Below are positions 1 to 7,808 of a stretch of 64,000 nt of DNA, one piece after another. The notes under the pieces were generated by a model, which saw nothing but the letters and a program-made list of their open reading frames with translations, was not told the origin of the DNA and ran no database searches. The stretch's first letter is position 1, and each line of letters begins with the position of its first letter. The DNA comes from Desulfonauticus submarinus (lineage in GTDB: Bacteria; Desulfobacterota; Desulfovibrionia; Desulfovibrionales; Desulfonatronovibrionaceae), in the NCBI RefSeq assembly GCF_900104045.1, contig NZ_FNIN01000002.1, positions 295,478-359,477 of the forward strand, given 5' to 3'. The translations under genes and the position numbers were made by a program.

Positions 1-1121
1 AAGAAGATGGGACCAAATTAAATGAAAAGGATGTGGAAAAGTTCTCTTGGCTTCGTCAGATATTGGATTGGCAAAAAGAATTAAAAGATCCTAGAGAATT
101 TATGGCTTCTCTACGTTTCGATCTTTTTCAAGACGAAGTTTATGTATTTACTCCAGCAGGGGAAATCAAAGAACTTCCAGAAGGAGCTACTCCAGTAGAT
201 TTTGCTTATCTTATTCATTCTCAGGTAGGGGATCACTGTGCAGGTGCAAAAGTAAATGGCAAGCTCGTTCCTTTGAATACAAAACTTAAAAATGGCGATG
301 TCGTGGAAATTATAACCGATCCACACAGGCATCCTAGCCGAGATTGGCTAAAATTTGTTAAAACCGCAAAAGCTCGCACAAGGATAAAACACTGGATTAG
401 AAATGAAGAAAGAGAAACCAGCATTGCCTTAGGGAAAGAGGTCTTAGAAAAAGAAGCGCGCAAGTTAGGATTAAACCTACAAACTCTTATTAAAGAAGAG
501 AAATTACTTGAAGTAGCCCAAGAATTTTCTTTTAAAACTGAAGATGACCTATTTTCTGCCGTAGGTTATGCTAAAATAAGGCCTCGTCAAATTCTAAACC
601 GTTTCTTACCTAAAAAAGATACTCTAGTAGAAAAGAAAGATAAAAAAGAAATCACCTCAGAACAAAAAAAACCTGGTGTACGGATAAAAGGAGTAGGAGA
701 TGTTTTAATCCGTTTTGCTAGATGCTGTAATCCTGTTCCTGGAGATCCGATTATTGGTTATATCAGCAGGGGCAAAGGCGTAACTATTCATACCTTAGAC
801 TGTCCTAATGTTAAAGATATGGAACCTGAACGAAAAATAGATGTTTTTTGGGATATTCCTGAAGCTCCTAGCACTTTTCCTGTAAAAATAAAAATAATTT
901 GTGTTAATAAAAGAGGAATGTTAGCTAAAATTAGCCATACTCTTTTTAAAGAAAATATAGATATTGATTCTGGACAGTTTCGTTCCAATGTAGATGGAAA
1001 AACTGAACTTATCTTTACAATCTTGGTAGAAACAAGCTCCCATCTCTATAAAGCTATTGCAGCATTACAAAAGATCCCTGGCGTACAAGAAGTATTAAGA
1101 GTAACCATGGGTAAAAATTAG
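1..1121 (+). CDS. relA: RelA/SpoT-family (p)ppGpp synthetase/hydrolase, C-terminal part
   Basis: This is the 3' half of a stringent-response alarmone enzyme. The reading frame is open to the left edge, so the catalytic HD and synthetase domains lie outside the window; the GTG at 33 is an internal valine, not a start. What is visible is the linker DWQKELKDPREF, the TGS domain beginning DEVYVFTPAGEIKELPEGAT, a helical region, the Cys-containing domain with RFARCCNPVPGDPIIGY, and a C-terminal ACT domain starting near PVKIKIICVNKRGMLAKIS. Family members are about 720 residues, so roughly half is seen. Whether it is a monofunctional synthetase or a bifunctional Rel cannot be told without the N-terminus. 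It ends at a hairpin and converges on slyD. Confidence 0.95.
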   Translation, partial: EDGTKLNEKDVEKFSWLRQILDWQKELKDPREFMASLRFDLFQDEVYVFTPAGEIKELPEGATPVDFAYLIHSQVGDHCAGAKVNGKLVPLNTKLKNGDVVEIITDPHRHPSRDWLKFVKTAKARTRIKHWIRNEERETSIALGKEVLEKEARKLGLNLQTLIKEEKLLEVAQEFSFKTEDDLFSAVGYAKIRPRQILNRFLPKKDTLVEKKDKKEITSEQKKPGVRIKGVGDVLIRFARCCNPVPGDPIIGYISRGKGVTIHTLDCPNVKDMEPERKIDVFWDIPEAPSTFPVKIKIICVNKRGMLAKISHTLFKENIDIDSGQFRSNVDGKTELIFTILVETSSHLYKAIAALQKIPGVQEVLRVTMGKN

Positions 1122-1124
1122 AAA

Positions 1125-1146
1125 AGAGGGACAAGGTTGTCCCTCT
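1125..1146. terminator. Bidirectional hairpin between relA and slyD
   Basis: A perfect 10-bp inverted repeat, agagggacaa and ttgtccctct around gg, fills the 51-bp gap between two convergent genes. On the minus strand it is followed by TTTTC and an AT-rich stretch, so it should terminate slyD transcription. The plus-strand T tract is weaker and starts later, near 1161. Confidence 0.75.
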
Positions 1147-1172
1147 CTATCTACTTGCTATCTTTTAAAAAT

Positions 1173-1598
1173 CTAAGCAGAAACCAACTCTATCTCAAAG
1201 ACTAAATCTTCTCCAGCCAAAGGATGATTGGCATCAATGGTCAATGCATCTTCTTTTACCTCTACAATAAAAGCAGGAAACTCTTGTCCCTCTGGGCTGC
1301 GAAGCAAAATCTGTTGCCCTACTTCACGTGGTATATCTTCAGGTACTGTTTCTAAAGGAATATCTATAATCATATCCTCGCGTTTTGGCCCATAAGCTTG
1401 TTCACAAGGAATAGTTATTGTCTTTTTTTCTCCCACTTCCATCTCAGCAACAGCTTCTTCAAAACCAGGTATTACCTGTTTTTGACCAATAGTAAACGTA
1501 AGAGGTTCTCTCCCCTCAGAACTATCAAACACTGTGCCGTCTGCCAATTTGCCTGTGTAGTGTACACTTACTTGTGTACCTTCTGCGATCTTACTCAT
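1173..1598 (-). CDS. slyD: SlyD-type FKBP peptidyl-prolyl isomerase
   Basis: A 141-residue cytoplasmic proline isomerase and chaperone. The sequence opens with the FKBP strand VSVHYTGKLADGTVFDSS and has the FKBP core EPLTFTIGQKQVIPGFEEAV. An insert-in-flap chaperone domain spans roughly residues 68-120. It closes with DANHPLAGEDLVFEIELV, which is typical of SlyD. The His/Cys-rich metal-binding tail of E. coli SlyD is absent, so a role in nickel insertion is not supported from this gene alone. The start is well placed, with AGGAG about 7 bases upstream of the ATG. It follows the DUF1992 gene on the same strand with a 40-bp gap. Confidence 0.95.
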   Translation of the reverse strand: MSKIAEGTQVSVHYTGKLADGTVFDSSEGREPLTFTIGQKQVIPGFEEAVAEMEVGEKKTITIPCEQAYGPKREDMIIDIPLETVPEDIPREVGQQILLRSPEGQEFPAFIVEVKEDALTIDANHPLAGEDLVFEIELVSA

Positions 1599-1638
1599 AA
1601 AAACTCCTAATTTTTTAGTTAATTTAATCTGAGCGCAT

Positions 1639-2037
1639 TTATTTGCGTCTCTCTCCCTGCCTATTTTTGTTCACTTGAACTCTAGAAACAACCTTTTCAA
1701 AATAAATTTGATTATATTCTAAATACACAGGCCGCTTCCGAGCCAAGTTCATTTTCATTACCAGTAAGTTTAATTTTTGTAATTGTCGATATTTTTCTTC
1801 TCCTTCTTCTAACCCAGAAATTAACTCTAAAGTGTTTTGAACTTCTCTACCTTGTTCTATCTCAGGCGGCAAATAACCACTATTTTTCAAAATTTTATAG
1901 GCAATTTTTAAATCTTCTGGGACATTTGGCTCATCATCTAAATCAAGAGGTTGCCCTTTCCCTTGAATATCATCAAATACCCCCTTTTTCATTGCCTCTT
2001 TTATCTTTTCCTCTGCTATTTGAGCTAAAATGTCCAT
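1639..2037 (-). CDS. DUF1992 (DnaJ-homologue subfamily C member 28 domain) protein
   Basis: A 132-residue soluble protein made almost entirely of the DUF1992 domain, the family that includes E. coli YhdN and the conserved region of DNAJC28. The N-terminal signature is MDILAQIAEEKIKEA followed by GVFDDIQGKGQPLDLDD, and a downstream GYLPPEIEQGREV segment also fits. The C-terminus is basic. Its biochemical function is not known to me. It lies between slyD and a repeat element that separates it from rtcB. Confidence 0.85.
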   Translation of the reverse strand: MDILAQIAEEKIKEAMKKGVFDDIQGKGQPLDLDDEPNVPEDLKIAYKILKNSGYLPPEIEQGREVQNTLELISGLEEGEEKYRQLQKLNLLVMKMNLARKRPVYLEYNQIYFEKVVSRVQVNKNRQGERRK

Positions 2038-2117
2038 CTCTATTTTTGTTGTACTAACAAACTAAAAACAAAAAATCACCTTCAACTTTTCTCAATTTTA
2101 CATTAAAATTTAATTAA

Positions 2118-2275
2118 CCCAAGTTTATGACTTCGCTAACTTGTTAATATTACAACTTTTCTACAAAGCACGTTCTGAACCAGTTTATGCACAGCCCAAA
2201 AGCGAACTTTAGGCGTGTCCCACTCTTTGTACAGCAGGAAAGAAACCGTGCCTTCTAGAAACTCCAAAAGTTGAG
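2118..2275. repeat. Non-coding repeat element, copy A (158 bp)
   Basis: This intergenic segment shares an exact 40-base match (2128-2167) with 41678-41717. Its right end, AAAAGTTGAG at 2266-2275, is identical to the right inverted repeat of the 41.7-kb copy, and its left end CCCAAGTTTA matches that copy's CTCAACTTTT at 7 of 10 bases. The part from 2208 to 2275 also resembles 47293-47358; shared pieces include GCGTGTC versus ACGTGTC, CAGCAG versus CAGTAG, GTGC.TTC and AAAGTT. The right end abuts the rtcB stop codon. The layout suggests a small non-autonomous mobile element or a dispersed intergenic repeat. Confidence 0.7.
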
Positions 2276-2279
2276 CTCT

Positions 2280-3692
2280 TTAACCTTTTATCACAATCAA
2301 AGGCCGTAATCTAGCTACCTTTGTAGACAAACCTAAATTGTGAGTCACTTCCACTACCCTAGATACATCTTTATATGCAGAAGGAGCCTCTTCAGCAAGT
2401 CCCTTATAAGAATGTCCTCTTACTACAATTCCTGCTTTATTTAACTTAGAAATCAAATTTTTTCCTGAATAAGTCTTTTTGGCCTGATTTCTACTCATTA
2501 CTCTTCCAGCGCCATGACAAGTAGAACCAAAGGAAAGCTTATCACTATTATCGCCCCCTGCTAAAATATAAGAAAACGTTCCCATACTTCCACCAATTAA
2601 AACTGGTTGACCTGCCTTTTGATATTTAAAAGGAATAAATTTATTTCTTGGCCCAAAAGATCGTGTAGCTCCTTTACGATGTACATAAAGTTCTTTTAAT
2701 TTCCCTTTTACTTCATACACTTCTTTTCTACAAGTATTATGCGAGACATCATAAAGTAGCGCTAAAAAAATACCTTTAAAAAATTTATTAAAAGCACTTC
2801 TAACTAAATGAGTAATAATTTGTCTATTAGCTAAAGCACAATTAATTGCTGCCTGCATTGCGCTAAAATAACGCCTGCCTAATTCTGATTTGATGGGAGC
2901 ATAAGCTAAATTTTTATCAGGTAATGATAGCTTTCTTTTTTGAGTATATTTTACCATCTCTTGCATATATTCTGTTGCTACTTGATGGCCTAACCCTCTA
3001 GATCCACAATGAATACTTACTACAATTTGATTTAAACTAAGCCCAAAAATCTTTGCCTTTTCTAAATCAAAAATCTCTTCTACTACTTGAACTTCTAAGT
3101 AATGATTCCCAGCCCCAAGAGTTCCCATTTCATATTTTTGACGTTCTTTAGCTTTTTTAGAGACAAAATCTGGATTTGCTTCTTTGGCCACTCCATCATC
3201 CTCAATAAATTGCAAGTCTATTTCTTCTCCAAAACCTTGCTCTATTGCCCATCTTGCCCCACCTACAAGCATTTTATCCACTTCTTTAAAAGATAACTTG
3301 ATATCACCTTTAGAGCCTACCCCAGCAGGAACACGTTGAAACAACTCATCAGCCAAATCTTCTTGAATAGGTAATATATCTCTTAAACTTAAAGGCGTTA
3401 GAAGCGTTCTCACTCCACAAGCAATATCAAACCCTACACCCCCAGCGGAAATAACTCCTTCCTCAGCATCAAAAGCAGCCACGCCTCCTATAGGAAAACC
3501 ATACCCCGAATGGGTATCAGGCATAGCACATACAGGCGAAATTACTCCTGGAAGTTCAGCAATATTAAGAAGTTGTTGGAATACGGTTGACTCTAAAGCA
3601 TCCAACAGTTTTTTATCTAAAAAAAGCCTAATATTTACTTTGTTAGAAGATTTTAACTCAAAAATATTATTTTCTATTTCTTTTATCTGCAT
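2280..3692 (-). CDS. rtcB: RtcB family RNA-splicing ligase
   Basis: A 470-residue GTP- and Mn2+-dependent RNA ligase that joins 2',3'-cyclic phosphate or 3'-phosphate ends to 5'-OH ends in RNA repair. Metal-site motifs are visible: MPDTHSGYGFPIGGVA near residue 58, GVGFDIACGVR with D89 and C92, GAGNHYLEVQ, and SIHCGSRGLGHQV. The guanylylated histidine sits in CHGAGR at about residue 393. The C-terminus, AYKDVSRVVE followed by a run ending RPLIVIKG, is typical. The length fits bacterial RtcB. No archease or RtcA gene is adjacent. The Shine-Dalgarno is weak. The gene lies 59 bp downstream of the wzz-like gene. Confidence 0.96.
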   Translation of the reverse strand: MQIKEIENNIFELKSSNKVNIRLFLDKKLLDALESTVFQQLLNIAELPGVISPVCAMPDTHSGYGFPIGGVAAFDAEEGVISAGGVGFDIACGVRTLLTPLSLRDILPIQEDLADELFQRVPAGVGSKGDIKLSFKEVDKMLVGGARWAIEQGFGEEIDLQFIEDDGVAKEANPDFVSKKAKERQKYEMGTLGAGNHYLEVQVVEEIFDLEKAKIFGLSLNQIVVSIHCGSRGLGHQVATEYMQEMVKYTQKRKLSLPDKNLAYAPIKSELGRRYFSAMQAAINCALANRQIITHLVRSAFNKFFKGIFLALLYDVSHNTCRKEVYEVKGKLKELYVHRKGATRSFGPRNKFIPFKYQKAGQPVLIGGSMGTFSYILAGGDNSDKLSFGSTCHGAGRVMSRNQAKKTYSGKNLISKLNKAGIVVRGHSYKGLAEEAPSAYKDVSRVVEVTHNLGLSTKVARLRPLIVIKG

Positions 3693-3751
3693 AAAAACTA
3701 CTTATTATAAAAATTTCTTCATAGATAACTGATAGTGTTTATAAAATAAAA

Positions 3752-4639
3752 TTAATTGTTAGAAGATCTTCTTCTTCGCTCCTCCTGGATGAAATTAAAG
3801 AAAAAAACTAAAAAAATAGCTAAAAATAAAGAACTGACAGCACTAACTAAAATAATCAATTTAGATTTTGGTTTAAAGGGTTTAATTGGCAACAGCGGAG
3901 CATCTATAACAAAAAATTGTCTTTCCAATGCATCTTGAGCTTTTAATTCTGCAATTTGTTTTTCTAAATTAAAATAAGTTAACATTCGTTCTGAAATAAA
4001 AGAATCGTTACTATTGATTTTTTTTATTTTACTAGTCCATTCATCTATGATCTTTTTAATATTTTTTGCTTCCTGTTCAAGTACCTCTATTTGTCTTTGA
4101 CTCTCACTGATATAATCTTTGCTAAAATAATCCTTCATTACTGTAAGAACTCTTTTTAGCATCAATTGTGCATCTCTTGGATCCATAGAGTCAAACTCTA
4201 CCCTAAGCAATCCTGTTTTTCTATCTTTACTCACTATAAAAGATAATTTATTTTCTGCAACAGCTTGTTCGACTGTAGGAGGAGTGTTTGTTTTCCAGCT
4301 TTTCTTTTGGGAATCCCATAATTCAGGATATAGGCTAGGAAGTAAATTATATTTAGATATTAAGCTTATTTTTAGCTTATTCGAACGTAAATACTGTTCT
4401 ACAGCAGGAGACGCTCTAAGAGTAAACTCTGATTTATACTTTTTGGGCAAAATAAATAAAGAAATTATTGCTGCTAATAAAGTACAAAGCAAGGTAAAAA
4501 CAATTATAAAGCGCTTATATTTTAATAAAACAGAGAATAAATCAAATAAGTCTATTTCATCTTCACTATCTACCACTCCAGTTGGATAAACTGGCACATA
4601 AACAATTTTTTTATCATCATATTCTTGAGAACACCCCAT
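3752..4639 (-). CDS. Wzz-like polysaccharide chain-length/co-polymerase protein
   Basis: A 295-residue inner-membrane protein with the Wzz architecture. A cytoplasmic N-terminus is followed by a membrane helix at about residues 42-65 and a periplasmic domain (DPRDAQLMLKRVL, then a coiled-coil stretch). A proline-rich APLLPIKPFKPKSK segment precedes the second membrane helix (about 262-285), and the tail is short and basic. Such proteins set O-antigen or capsule chain length. AGGAGG lies 8 bases before the ATG. It begins 12 bp after mlaD and appears co-transcribed with it, far from the O-antigen cluster at 22-41 kb. The role is inferred from topology; a polysaccharide-export function is also possible. 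Confidence 0.85.
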   Translation of the reverse strand: MGCSQEYDDKKIVYVPVYPTGVVDSEDEIDLFDLFSVLLKYKRFIIVFTLLCTLLAAIISLFILPKKYKSEFTLRASPAVEQYLRSNKLKISLISKYNLLPSLYPELWDSQKKSWKTNTPPTVEQAVAENKLSFIVSKDRKTGLLRVEFDSMDPRDAQLMLKRVLTVMKDYFSKDYISESQRQIEVLEQEAKNIKKIIDEWTSKIKKINSNDSFISERMLTYFNLEKQIAELKAQDALERQFFVIDAPLLPIKPFKPKSKLIILVSAVSSLFLAIFLVFFFNFIQEERRRRSSNN

Positions 4640-4651
4640 ATATCCATCCTC

Positions 4652-6160
4652 CTATTTTTTAGGTAATGGGGCGCTGCCCATAATGTACTTTAAATCTTCG
4701 TCAGTAAAATATAAACCTGCTCCAGCAAAAAAAGACCTGTCATCTGATTTAGCAAAATCATCCATACCCGCGGTAAGATAAAAATTTCTTAATAGATATA
4801 AATTAGCACCTGCCTTTAAATGAGCCGGATCTTTATCATCAAAATCAAAAGCTTCAAAAAACAGTTTTACTCTATCATCCCACAAATAGTAATCCAAGCC
4901 AAGACCTCCAGTAGACTCAATAATCCCTCCTCGTAAAACTAGATCATGAAAACGCTTAGCAATCTGTAAAGAAAATTTAAGCCCATCTTCTTCAGTCTCA
5001 GTTTTATGTTCCTCATAAGTATGCCATGTCCCACCATCTGTACGATATTTACGATATGTAGAAGTCTCTTCAGTTCTACCCTTTGGATCATCTACAATAG
5101 ACAATAAGTAATATTTATCTGGTGATGGCTGAAGCTTTAAACTAACATATGACTTTATATCTCGACTTCTAGTCAAATATTCTGAATGGACATCAATAGA
5201 AGTTTTAAATTTATCTTGTTTACTCAAATATTTATTTAACCCCTCTAAAGTTTTGTCTAAATTTTTTGCTGTAGTATCCTCATTTATAAGTTTACCTAAA
5301 GTCCCCTTGCCTTCTTCAATATTTTTAGCCACTGTTTTTAAAGAAGCTAAAGTTTGTTTTAAATCATCTCCCATTTCCTTATCTGTAAGAAGTTTTGCAA
5401 CCACTCCTTCTCCTGTATTAGCTTTTGCTAGAAGCACATTCATTTTAGCCATAGCTTCTTTTAATTCTCTTGTTGCTACATCAAAATTATCTACTATTTT
5501 ATCTAACTGTGATTTATTATTACCGCTTAACTCTTTTAAATCCCTAGAAAACTCTCTAAAATTCTTTACAATAGCATTAATATTTTCCATATTTGTTTTA
5601 ACCATTTTATTTAAACTAACCGCCATTTCTCTTAAATTTACAATTAAAAGTTTTAAATCTCTTTCCCCTTCTGGCCCGCCCAACACATTAGAAACACTTC
5701 TTGCCACTCTGCCAATATCATCTGCAATTTGTCCCACTTTTTGCATAAGTTCTCCCAGATCAGCTCCAGAATTAGAACGCGCAATAACTCCTCCCCTATT
5801 TAAAGAAGGATAAGTCGGACTTCCACTCCTTAACTCTATAAATTTATCTCCTAAAACACCCCTTGTCTTAATAAATGCCTCTGCATCTGCATAAACTTTG
5901 ACATCTGGACGAAGGGCTAAAATTACTTTAGCTCTATTATTATCTAAAACAATATCTTTTACTAAACCCACTTCTATTCCTGCAATCTCTACTGGGGCAT
6001 TTTTTTTAAGCCCTGTAACATTGTCAAAATATACCTCTATGGTATACATATCAGAAGATACAAATTTACCTTTGCTTACTCTTGTAGTCATGTAGGCAAG
6101 AGCTATTAAAGAAATTAAAACAAAAATTCCTACCTTTATCTCCAATGAATAATTTTGCAT
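4652..6160 (-). CDS. mlaD: MlaD-type MCE-domain lipid-transport protein with long C-terminal region
   Basis: This is the periplasmic substrate-binding part of the Mla ABC system, which moves phospholipids between the two membranes. A single N-terminal membrane anchor (residues 8-25) precedes the MCE domain (about 38-116), which contains VTGLKKNAPVEIAGIEVG and GVLGDKFIELRSG. A long helical, probably coiled-coil segment (about 150-320) and a beta-rich tail with KYYLLSIVDDPKGR follow. At 502 residues it is far longer than E. coli MlaD (183). Long forms occur in other deltaproteobacteria and may span the periplasm. The operon order is mlaE, mlaF, mlaD, wzz-like. Confidence 0.93.
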   Translation of the reverse strand: MQNYSLEIKVGIFVLISLIALAYMTTRVSKGKFVSSDMYTIEVYFDNVTGLKKNAPVEIAGIEVGLVKDIVLDNNRAKVILALRPDVKVYADAEAFIKTRGVLGDKFIELRSGSPTYPSLNRGGVIARSNSGADLGELMQKVGQIADDIGRVARSVSNVLGGPEGERDLKLLIVNLREMAVSLNKMVKTNMENINAIVKNFREFSRDLKELSGNNKSQLDKIVDNFDVATRELKEAMAKMNVLLAKANTGEGVVAKLLTDKEMGDDLKQTLASLKTVAKNIEEGKGTLGKLINEDTTAKNLDKTLEGLNKYLSKQDKFKTSIDVHSEYLTRSRDIKSYVSLKLQPSPDKYYLLSIVDDPKGRTEETSTYRKYRTDGGTWHTYEEHKTETEEDGLKFSLQIAKRFHDLVLRGGIIESTGGLGLDYYLWDDRVKLFFEAFDFDDKDPAHLKAGANLYLLRNFYLTAGMDDFAKSDDRSFFAGAGLYFTDEDLKYIMGSAPLPKK

Positions 6161-6220
6161 TTTCTAATCTCTCCCAATAAAAATCAAAGCGACAAAATAC
6201 ATATAAAGTACAATAATAAA

Positions 6221-6973
6221 CTAAACTACTCTAATAGGACCTTTTGCCCTTCCATGAATAAATTGCTGTACTACAGGATCATCCCAATGTTTTATTTCAT
6301 CAGGGGTACCTGTGGCAATAATCTTTCCTTCATAAAGCATAAAAATAAAATCTGCTGTAGCCATAGTAGCAGGGATATCATGACTTATTACTACACAGGT
6401 GGCTCCAAATTCTTCTTTTGTCCGAACAATAAGCTCATTTATTGCTGCAGACATAACAGGATCTAATCCAGAGGTAGGTTCATCAAAAAGAACAATCTGC
6501 GGATCTAAAGCCAATGCTCTTGCTAAACCTACCCGTTTACGCATTCCTCCAGACAACTCTGAAGGCATTTTATATCCCATTCCTTTGAGCCCTACTTGAG
6601 CCAATTTCTCCTCAACTATTTCCATTATTTCTTTATGCTTCTTTTTTGTATGTTCTTTTAAAGGAAAAGCTACATTTTCTGCTACAGTAAGAGAATCAAA
6701 TAAAGCAGCCTCTTGGAAAAGCATTCCAAATTTTTGTCTTACTGTAGCAAGCTCTCGTTCTGAAAGGGGAACAATATCTTGACCATCTATAATCACCTGC
6801 CCCTTATCTGGTTTTAGTAACCCTATAATATGTTTTAATAAAACACTTTTTCCACCACCGCTCTTGCCGATAATAACATTAACATTATCTTTATGTAAAT
6901 TAAGATTCAGCCCTCTTAATACCTTTTGAGGCCCAAAACTCTTATGTACATCTTTTAAAACTATAATATCCAT
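6221..6973 (-). CDS. mlaF: MlaF-type ABC transporter ATPase
   Basis: A 250-residue nucleotide-binding subunit that powers MlaE/MlaD lipid transport. All ABC motifs are intact: Walker A GKSGGGKS at 36-43, Q-loop Q87, signature LSGGM at 140-144, Walker B VLFDEPTSGLDP with D164 and E165, and switch histidine H198 in VVISHD. The C-terminal extension is short. It sits 32 bp after mlaE and 60 bp before mlaD, consistent with one operon. No MlaB (STAS) or MlaC gene is in the window, which is common outside gammaproteobacteria. Confidence 0.95.
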   Translation of the reverse strand: MDIIVLKDVHKSFGPQKVLRGLNLNLHKDNVNVIIGKSGGGKSVLLKHIIGLLKPDKGQVIIDGQDIVPLSERELATVRQKFGMLFQEAALFDSLTVAENVAFPLKEHTKKKHKEIMEIVEEKLAQVGLKGMGYKMPSELSGGMRKRVGLARALALDPQIVLFDEPTSGLDPVMSAAINELIVRTKEEFGATCVVISHDIPATMATADFIFMLYEGKIIATGTPDEIKHWDDPVVQQFIHGRAKGPIRVV

Positions 6974-7005
6974 TTTCTTTGCACTTAAATTTTATATTTT
7001 TAAAA

Positions 7006-7776
7006 TCAAAACATCAAAGCAGTTAATACATAATCAAACATTAAAATTAAAACAGAACCCAATACGACTGCTTGTGTAGTAGCTTTACCAACCCCTTCTG
7101 CACCACCTCTTGTATAAAATCCTTTATAACATCCCACCAAAGTAAAAATAAGTCCAAAACAAGCAGCCTTAATAAGGCCATTATACAAATCCTCAAAATC
7201 TACATATTCATAAATTTTATTTAAAAACAATCCACTATTAATACCCAACAATTTGACACCAACTAAATAGCCTCCAATGACTCCAACAAAATCACTTATC
7301 ACAGTAAGCAAAGGAAGCATTATTATCCCAGCCACAATCCTAGGAACTACTAAATATTGCACAGGGCTTATAGCCATTACAGTAAGAGCATCTATCTGTT
7401 CTGTAACTCTCATGGTGCCTATCTCAGCTGCAATAGCTGAACCTGCTCTTCCTGTTACCATTAAAGCGGTAATAACAGGCCCTAATTCTCTAGTCATAGA
7501 TAAAGCAACAGTAGCTCCAACTAAGCTTTCTGCTGAAAACATACGGAAAGCATAATATGTCTGTAAGGCCAAAACCATACCAGTAAAAAGGCCTGTTAAT
7601 AAAACCACAAATAAAGAATTTACTCCAACAAATTCCATTTGTTTAATAAATAATCGAAATCTAAATGGTGGGCGAAACAACCAAATAAAACTCTGCAATA
7701 ATAGCAAAAGCATTCTGCCCATCTCGCCAAGCATATTAAGTACGCTACGGCCCACCCAAGCAATCATTCTCAGCAT
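7006..7776 (-). CDS. mlaE: MlaE-type phospholipid ABC transporter permease
   Basis: A 256-residue inner-membrane permease of the MlaE/YrbE family. It has an N-terminal amphipathic segment and about five hydrophobic helices. Family motifs are RELGPVITALMVTGRAGSAIAAEIGTM (split as RELGPVITALMVTGR and AGSAIAAEIGTM, about residues 118-144) and MRVTEQIDAL. It pairs with MlaF and MlaD immediately downstream. The gene starts 32 bp after the adenylate cyclase stop, so the two may share a transcript. A second in-frame ATG lies at codon 4; the choice between them is uncertain but changes little. Confidence 0.95.
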   Translation of the reverse strand: MLRMIAWVGRSVLNMLGEMGRMLLLLLQSFIWLFRPPFRFRLFIKQMEFVGVNSLFVVLLTGLFTGMVLALQTYYAFRMFSAESLVGATVALSMTRELGPVITALMVTGRAGSAIAAEIGTMRVTEQIDALTVMAISPVQYLVVPRIVAGIIMLPLLTVISDFVGVIGGYLVGVKLLGINSGLFLNKIYEYVDFEDLYNGLIKAACFGLIFTLVGCYKGFYTRGGAEGVGKATTQAVVLGSVLILMFDYVLTALMF

Positions 7777-7808
7777 AAATCTATTCCTAAAATTATATTT
7801 AGCTCTCT

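Noticed and set aside
5253..5813. 186-codon plus-strand open frame opposite mlaD
   Set aside because: It is antisense to the clear MCE protein, has no ribosome-binding site and a low-complexity Ser/Leu composition that mirrors mlaD codons.
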